Below are positions 7,233-10,187 of a stretch of 10,187 bases of DNA, piece by piece. The DNA is from Bacillota bacterium. GTDB taxonomy: Bacteria; Bacillota_I; Bacilli_A; ML615J-28; CAG-698. Below the pieces are notes generated by a model, which saw only the letters and a program-made list of their open reading frames with translations, was not told where the DNA came from and searched no databases. The translations under genes and the position numbers were made by a program. Positions within the stretch are counted from its first letter, which is position 1. Each line of letters opens with the position of its first letter. Where the stretch lies: the NCBI GenBank assembly GCA_023422115.1, contig JAEZSA010000190.1, forward strand, positions 1 to 10,187, written 5' to 3'.

Positions 7233-8141
7233 CTAGTATAGGTTTTTTGCAATCTCACTTGCTAGTCTACAGTTATTAAAGACTAGTTGAATGTTAGCAT
7301 CAAGACTATTTCCACCTGTAATTTCTTTTATTTTTGCTAGTAAGTAAGGGGTGGTTTTATTCCCTATAATATGTAATTCATTCATTTCTTTCAATGCATC
7401 TTCAATTGCTTGATTGATTATTGCAGGTTCAATTTCATACTCTTTTGGAATTGGATTTGCAACTACAATTCCTCCTCTTAATCCCATGTCCCATTTTGCT
7501 TTCATCAATTGAGCAATTTCTAGAGCAGAATCAAGACGATGATTGACTTTAAATTCGCTTTTTGATGTGTAGAAAGCAGGTAGAAAATCCGTTTGATATC
7601 CAACAACTTCAATTGCTTTTGTTTCCAAGTATTCTAGGGTTAGTCCCAAATCAAGAATAGATTTGGCTCCTGCACATACAACTGCAATATTTGTTTTAGC
7701 TAGTTCTTCAAGATCAGCAGAGATATCGAAACTGGTTTCAGCACCGCGATGTACGCCACCGATTCCCCCTGTTGCAAAGACCCTGATTCCTACAAGACTG
7801 GCAATGAAAGAAGTTGCGGAAACGGTAGTTGCTCCATCTAATTTCTTACTAACAACAAAAGGAATATCTCTAGTCGATGTTTTTAAAACATCCAACCCTT
7901 TTTTTCCTAAATAATCAATCTCACTTTCAGTTAAACCAATTTTTAAAGAACCATTGATAATGGCAATTGTTGCTGGTGTCGCTCCATTTTCTCTGATGAT
8001 CTTTTCCGCTTGTAATGCAGTCTCCACGTTTTGGGGGTAAGGCATTCCGTGTGAAATGATTGTTGACTCTAAAGCAACAATAGGGGTTTTATTTTGAAGA
8101 GCTGTATTTACTTCTGAACTGATAGATAGATATTTTGTCAT
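7233..8141 (-). CDS. psuG: Pseudouridine-5'-phosphate glycosidase PsuG
   Basis: Cleaves the C-C glycosidic bond of pseudouridine 5'-phosphate, giving uracil and ribose 5-phosphate; it is the second step of pseudouridine salvage and is cytoplasmic. The protein closely follows E. coli PsuG along its length. Numbered from the ATG at 8141 (302 residues): VALESTIISHGMPYPQN (22-38, Glu25), a lysine in VLKTSTRDIPFVV (Lys87), FATGGIGGVHRGAE (122-135), FDISADL (138-144), CAGAKSILDLG (156-166) with Lys160 matching the Schiff-base lysine (Lys166 in E. coli), VVANPIP (226-232), GGNSLDANIQLVFNN (276-290). An upstream in-frame GTG at 8150 is rejected because the ribosome binding site AAGGAG runs into it, while the site lies 8 nt from the ATG. 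No psuK kinase or transporter gene adjoins; it is a single-gene unit with its own promoter and terminator. Confidence 0.96.
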   Translation of the reverse strand: MTKYLSISSEVNTALQNKTPIVALESTIISHGMPYPQNVETALQAEKIIRENGATPATIAIINGSLKIGLTESEIDYLGKKGLDVLKTSTRDIPFVVSKKLDGATTVSATSFIASLVGIRVFATGGIGGVHRGAETSFDISADLEELAKTNIAVVCAGAKSILDLGLTLEYLETKAIEVVGYQTDFLPAFYTSKSEFKVNHRLDSALEIAQLMKAKWDMGLRGGIVVANPIPKEYEIEPAIINQAIEDALKEMNELHIIGNKTTPYLLAKIKEITGGNSLDANIQLVFNNCRLASEIAKNLY

Positions 8142-8149
8142 GAAATTCA

Positions 8150-8157
8150 CTCCTTTT
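8150..8157 (-). promoter_or_regulatory. psuG ribosome binding site that fixes the start codon
   Basis: On the minus strand AAAAGGAG (8150-8157) lies 8 nt upstream of the ATG at 8139-8141. It overlaps the in-frame GTG at 8148-8150 by one base, leaving no spacing for that codon to be used. The ATG is therefore the preferred start, giving a protein three residues shorter than the longest frame. Confidence 0.85.
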
Positions 8158-8165
8158 ATAGTACT

Positions 8166-8194
8166 ATTATATCATAAAAATAATTCTTTGTTTA
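8166..8194 (-). promoter_or_regulatory. Promoter for psuG (extended -10)
   Basis: Minus strand: TATAAT (8166-8171) preceded by TGA (8172-8174) forms an extended -10, and TAAACA (8189-8194, four of six matches to TTGACA) lies exactly 17 bp upstream. Transcription should start near 8159, leaving a leader of under 20 nt. It is back to back with the phosphoesterase promoter; the two -35 elements are about 13 bp apart. No operator palindrome was recognised between them. Confidence 0.82.
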
Positions 8195-8207
8195 TAGAAA
8201 ACAATAT

Positions 8208-8236
8208 TTGAATAAAAAAACACAATATGGTATAAT
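8208..8236 (+). promoter_or_regulatory. Promoter for the metallophosphoesterase gene
   Basis: TTGAAT (8208-8213, four of six matches to TTGACA) and TATAAT (8231-8236) are 17 bp apart, with TGG before the -10 making it an extended -10. Expected transcription start is near 8243. AGGAGG (8258-8263), a full-strength ribosome binding site, lies 4 nt before the ATG at 8268. This is the strongest-looking promoter and ribosome binding site pair in the window. Confidence 0.87.
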
Positions 8237-8267
8237 GAAACGATAAAAATATCAATCAGGAGGACTC

Positions 8268-10187
8268 ATGAAAAAGAATTTTAATACAATTTTATTGCTT
8301 GGATTACTATTAACGATATTTTTATCTAGTTTTTCTTCCGTACAAGTAAAAGCAGCTACTGTGGAAGCTTACCAAATCGTAACAAATCCAGGAGAAAATA
8401 TGGCCAATGAAGTCAATATCAATTGGCATTCTGATATTGAAGGAACTTTTGTTGAATATGCACCGAAAGCAGATGCAGATTACACCAATGCTATTCGTGT
8501 AGATGGTCAATGTGAAGCTCTTGATTTTGATGAGCCTGGAGATACATGGACCGTGTATGATTTTTCAAAAAGAAATGTTTGTCGGGCAACCTTAAGCAAT
8601 TTAACACCAGATACACAGTATAAATATCGAGTAGGAAAGACTGGTTTTTCGAAAGATTATTTTTTCAAAACAGCAGGAAGTGGCAGTTTTTCTTTTATCA
8701 ATATGTCTGATCCACAATTTTATGGGGGTGCTTCCGCTCAGGTTTGGTATGATTTAATGGCTGATGCTGTTTCCATCAACAAAAATATTTCTTTTGCTTT
8801 ACTAAATGGAGATGTTGTTAATTCAGGGAATGAAGGAAGCCAATGGAATATGCTTTTTGCTAACCAAGAACTTTCTCAAATGATGATAGCATCCGCGACA
8901 GGAAACCATGAATATTATGCAGGTGGAACAACTACAATTGATGCTAGATTTTATAATGCTCACTTTAATAACCCAAAAAATGGAGCAAGTAATGTCATAA
9001 ATTCCAGTTATTATTTTATCTATAATAATGCTTTATTTGTTGTTATTGATTCACAAAAAACAGAAGGGGGAACTTGGGCAACACAAAAAGCTTGGTTTGA
9101 AGAAGTTGTAAGAGCAAACCCAACACAATATATTATTGTTTCTTCTCACATTAGTATCTATGGGGCGGCCAATGGAGATAATTCAGTTGCACTAAGAAGA
9201 GAATGGATGCCATTGTTTGATAAGTATGGGGTGGATTTGGTACTAACGGGTCATGATCATATTTATGCTCGTAGTAAGAAAATATTCAATGGAGTAGAAA
9301 CAACCGATCGTTTCAAAGGAACTACTTATGTTATTGGTGGTGTTGCTGGTAGTGGTACAAAATATAACGCTGATAAACTAGACAAAGATAAAATGGAACA
9401 ATGGTATGAACTGAAAACTAGTTATGGAATTGTTACTGTTGCATCAGGAACGATTAACTATCGCTGTTATGATATCGATAAAAATGTGATTGACTACTTC
9501 CAACTTTCTTCAAAGCGAACAGCAAATGCTAGTGAATCATTTGATAAGGAACTTTTCTTAAATGATTTACAAGTGGTTGTCAATGATAATGATCTTACTA
9601 CAGCTCGTTTTAACTGGTCAAAAGAAGCTTATGGCTATGTAGATACTATCAGTTTATTTGATGAGAAAAATAACTTGTTGGAATCTCGATTTATTATGAC
9701 AGACAACAATAGTTATTTTGATATTTCAGGATTGGATGTAAACAAGGATTATCAATATCAATCAATTATTAATTTCAGAGATGGAACAACAATGGAAAAG
9801 AAACTAGATTTTAGTACCATTATCAATTATGGTAGTATTGAAATTGGAGAAGAAACCAAGACAGCAGAAGGAATTTTAATGAATTTCAATAGCAATCTTC
9901 GGTTTGATTTACTAGATGATGTCAATATTTTCATGAATGGGAAATTAGTAAAAACAGTCAGTTCGAAAATAACTACAGGAGAAGTGTTATTACCGAAAGA
10001 AGAACTTCAATTAACCAACGAGATTGTATTCTCAGCAACAACAAAAGCAGATGGCTCTACAATCATCTTACATCAGTTTTCTAAAATAGTTGATTTGGAA
10101 GTTGCAATTGATCAAAATGAATTATCACTTGAAAAATCAGGACAAGCAAAAATTGCTTTATCGATATTTCCTCAAGGAACTTATAAT
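8268..10187 (+). CDS. Secreted metallophosphoesterase, purple-acid-phosphatase-like, 3' end missing
   Basis: Exported phosphoesterase of unknown substrate; 640 residues are visible and no stop is reached. A signal peptide is clear: KK at 2-3, hydrophobic core about 8-24, likely cleavage after VKA (27-29). A fibronectin-III-like domain typical of purple-acid-phosphatase N-termini follows (about 35-136, with LSNLTPDTQYKYRVG at 109-123). The calcineurin-type catalytic domain (about 140-400) has the full metal-ligand series: SDPQ (Asp148), NGD (Asp182), GNHE (Asn213, His214), SSH (His294) and GHDH (His329, His331). Purple enzymes have Tyr three residues after the GD aspartate; here it is Asn185, so this is probably not a true purple iron enzyme. 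Residues 420-605 look like beta-sandwich repeats, and about 608 onward resembles the start of a bacterial Ig-like (Big_2) domain; both are inference from pattern only. A cell-wall anchor may lie beyond the edge. Transcribed divergently from psuG. Confidence 0.88.
   Translation, partial: MKKNFNTILLLGLLLTIFLSSFSSVQVKAATVEAYQIVTNPGENMANEVNINWHSDIEGTFVEYAPKADADYTNAIRVDGQCEALDFDEPGDTWTVYDFSKRNVCRATLSNLTPDTQYKYRVGKTGFSKDYFFKTAGSGSFSFINMSDPQFYGGASAQVWYDLMADAVSINKNISFALLNGDVVNSGNEGSQWNMLFANQELSQMMIASATGNHEYYAGGTTTIDARFYNAHFNNPKNGASNVINSSYYFIYNNALFVVIDSQKTEGGTWATQKAWFEEVVRANPTQYIIVSSHISIYGAANGDNSVALRREWMPLFDKYGVDLVLTGHDHIYARSKKIFNGVETTDRFKGTTYVIGGVAGSGTKYNADKLDKDKMEQWYELKTSYGIVTVASGTINYRCYDIDKNVIDYFQLSSKRTANASESFDKELFLNDLQVVVNDNDLTTARFNWSKEAYGYVDTISLFDEKNNLLESRFIMTDNNSYFDISGLDVNKDYQYQSIINFRDGTTMEKKLDFSTIINYGSIEIGEETKTAEGILMNFNSNLRFDLLDDVNIFMNGKLVKTVSSKITTGEVLLPKEELQLTNEIVFSATTKADGSTIILHQFSKIVDLEVAIDQNELSLEKSGQAKIALSIFPQGTYN

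Noticed and set aside
7663..7914. Plus-strand open frame opposite psuG
   Set aside because: Shadow of psuG, which matches its family throughout this region.
8142..8267. Operator palindrome in the divergent psuG / phosphoesterase intergenic region
   Set aside because: Beyond the two promoters and ribosome binding sites I see only AT-rich sequence with no convincing symmetric site.
8322..8510. Minus-strand open frame opposite the phosphoesterase gene
   Set aside because: Overlaps the signal peptide and N-terminal domain of a gene with a strong promoter and ribosome binding site; no independent support.

Overview
The window is AT-rich chromosomal DNA from a low-GC Gram-positive-type bacterium (Bacilli, Erysipelotrichia or a Tenericutes-like lineage; the genus cannot be read from the sequence). 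Supporting points are AGGAG-type ribosome binding sites, TATAAT promoters with a TGn extension, a Bacilli-flavoured alanyl-tRNA synthetase, and the alaS-ruvX-DUF1292 gene order known from Firmicutes. The standard bacterial code is used: alaS ends at TGA and tryptophans are encoded by TGG, which argues against Mycoplasma or Spiroplasma.

Layout. Positions 1-4933, plus strand: an apparent operon of an RNase J family gene (5' end outside the window), alaS, ruvX and a DUF1292 (YrzB-like) gene, closed by a strong hairpin that also works on the other strand. Positions 4933-7142, minus strand: a two-gene operon, tmcAL (tRNA-Met cytidine acetate ligase) followed 2 bp later by an Mrp/ApbC-type P-loop ATPase, with its own promoter. 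Positions 7171-8194, minus strand: psuG (pseudouridine-5'-phosphate glycosidase) with its own promoter and terminator. From 8208 to the right edge, plus strand: a divergently transcribed secreted metallophosphoesterase with extra C-terminal beta-type domains, open at the window end.

The genes are mostly RNA housekeeping: RNA decay (RNase J), tRNA charging (AlaRS), a 16S rRNA processing or Holliday-junction nuclease homologue (RuvX/YqgF), tRNA wobble modification (TmcAL), and salvage of pseudouridine from RNA turnover (PsuG). The last gene is different in kind: an exported multidomain phosphoesterase.

No CRISPR array, transposon, prophage, tRNA, rRNA or riboswitch was seen, and no stretch over 300 bases lacks a gene; all intergenic gaps are accounted for by promoters, ribosome binding sites and terminators. 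I see no clear novel system. The points most worth a second look are an 11-cysteine acidic tail on the DUF1292 protein, loss of a conserved metal-ligand histidine in the RNase J homologue, an Mrp protein with no cysteine at all, and the absence of ireB from the alaS-ruvX cluster.
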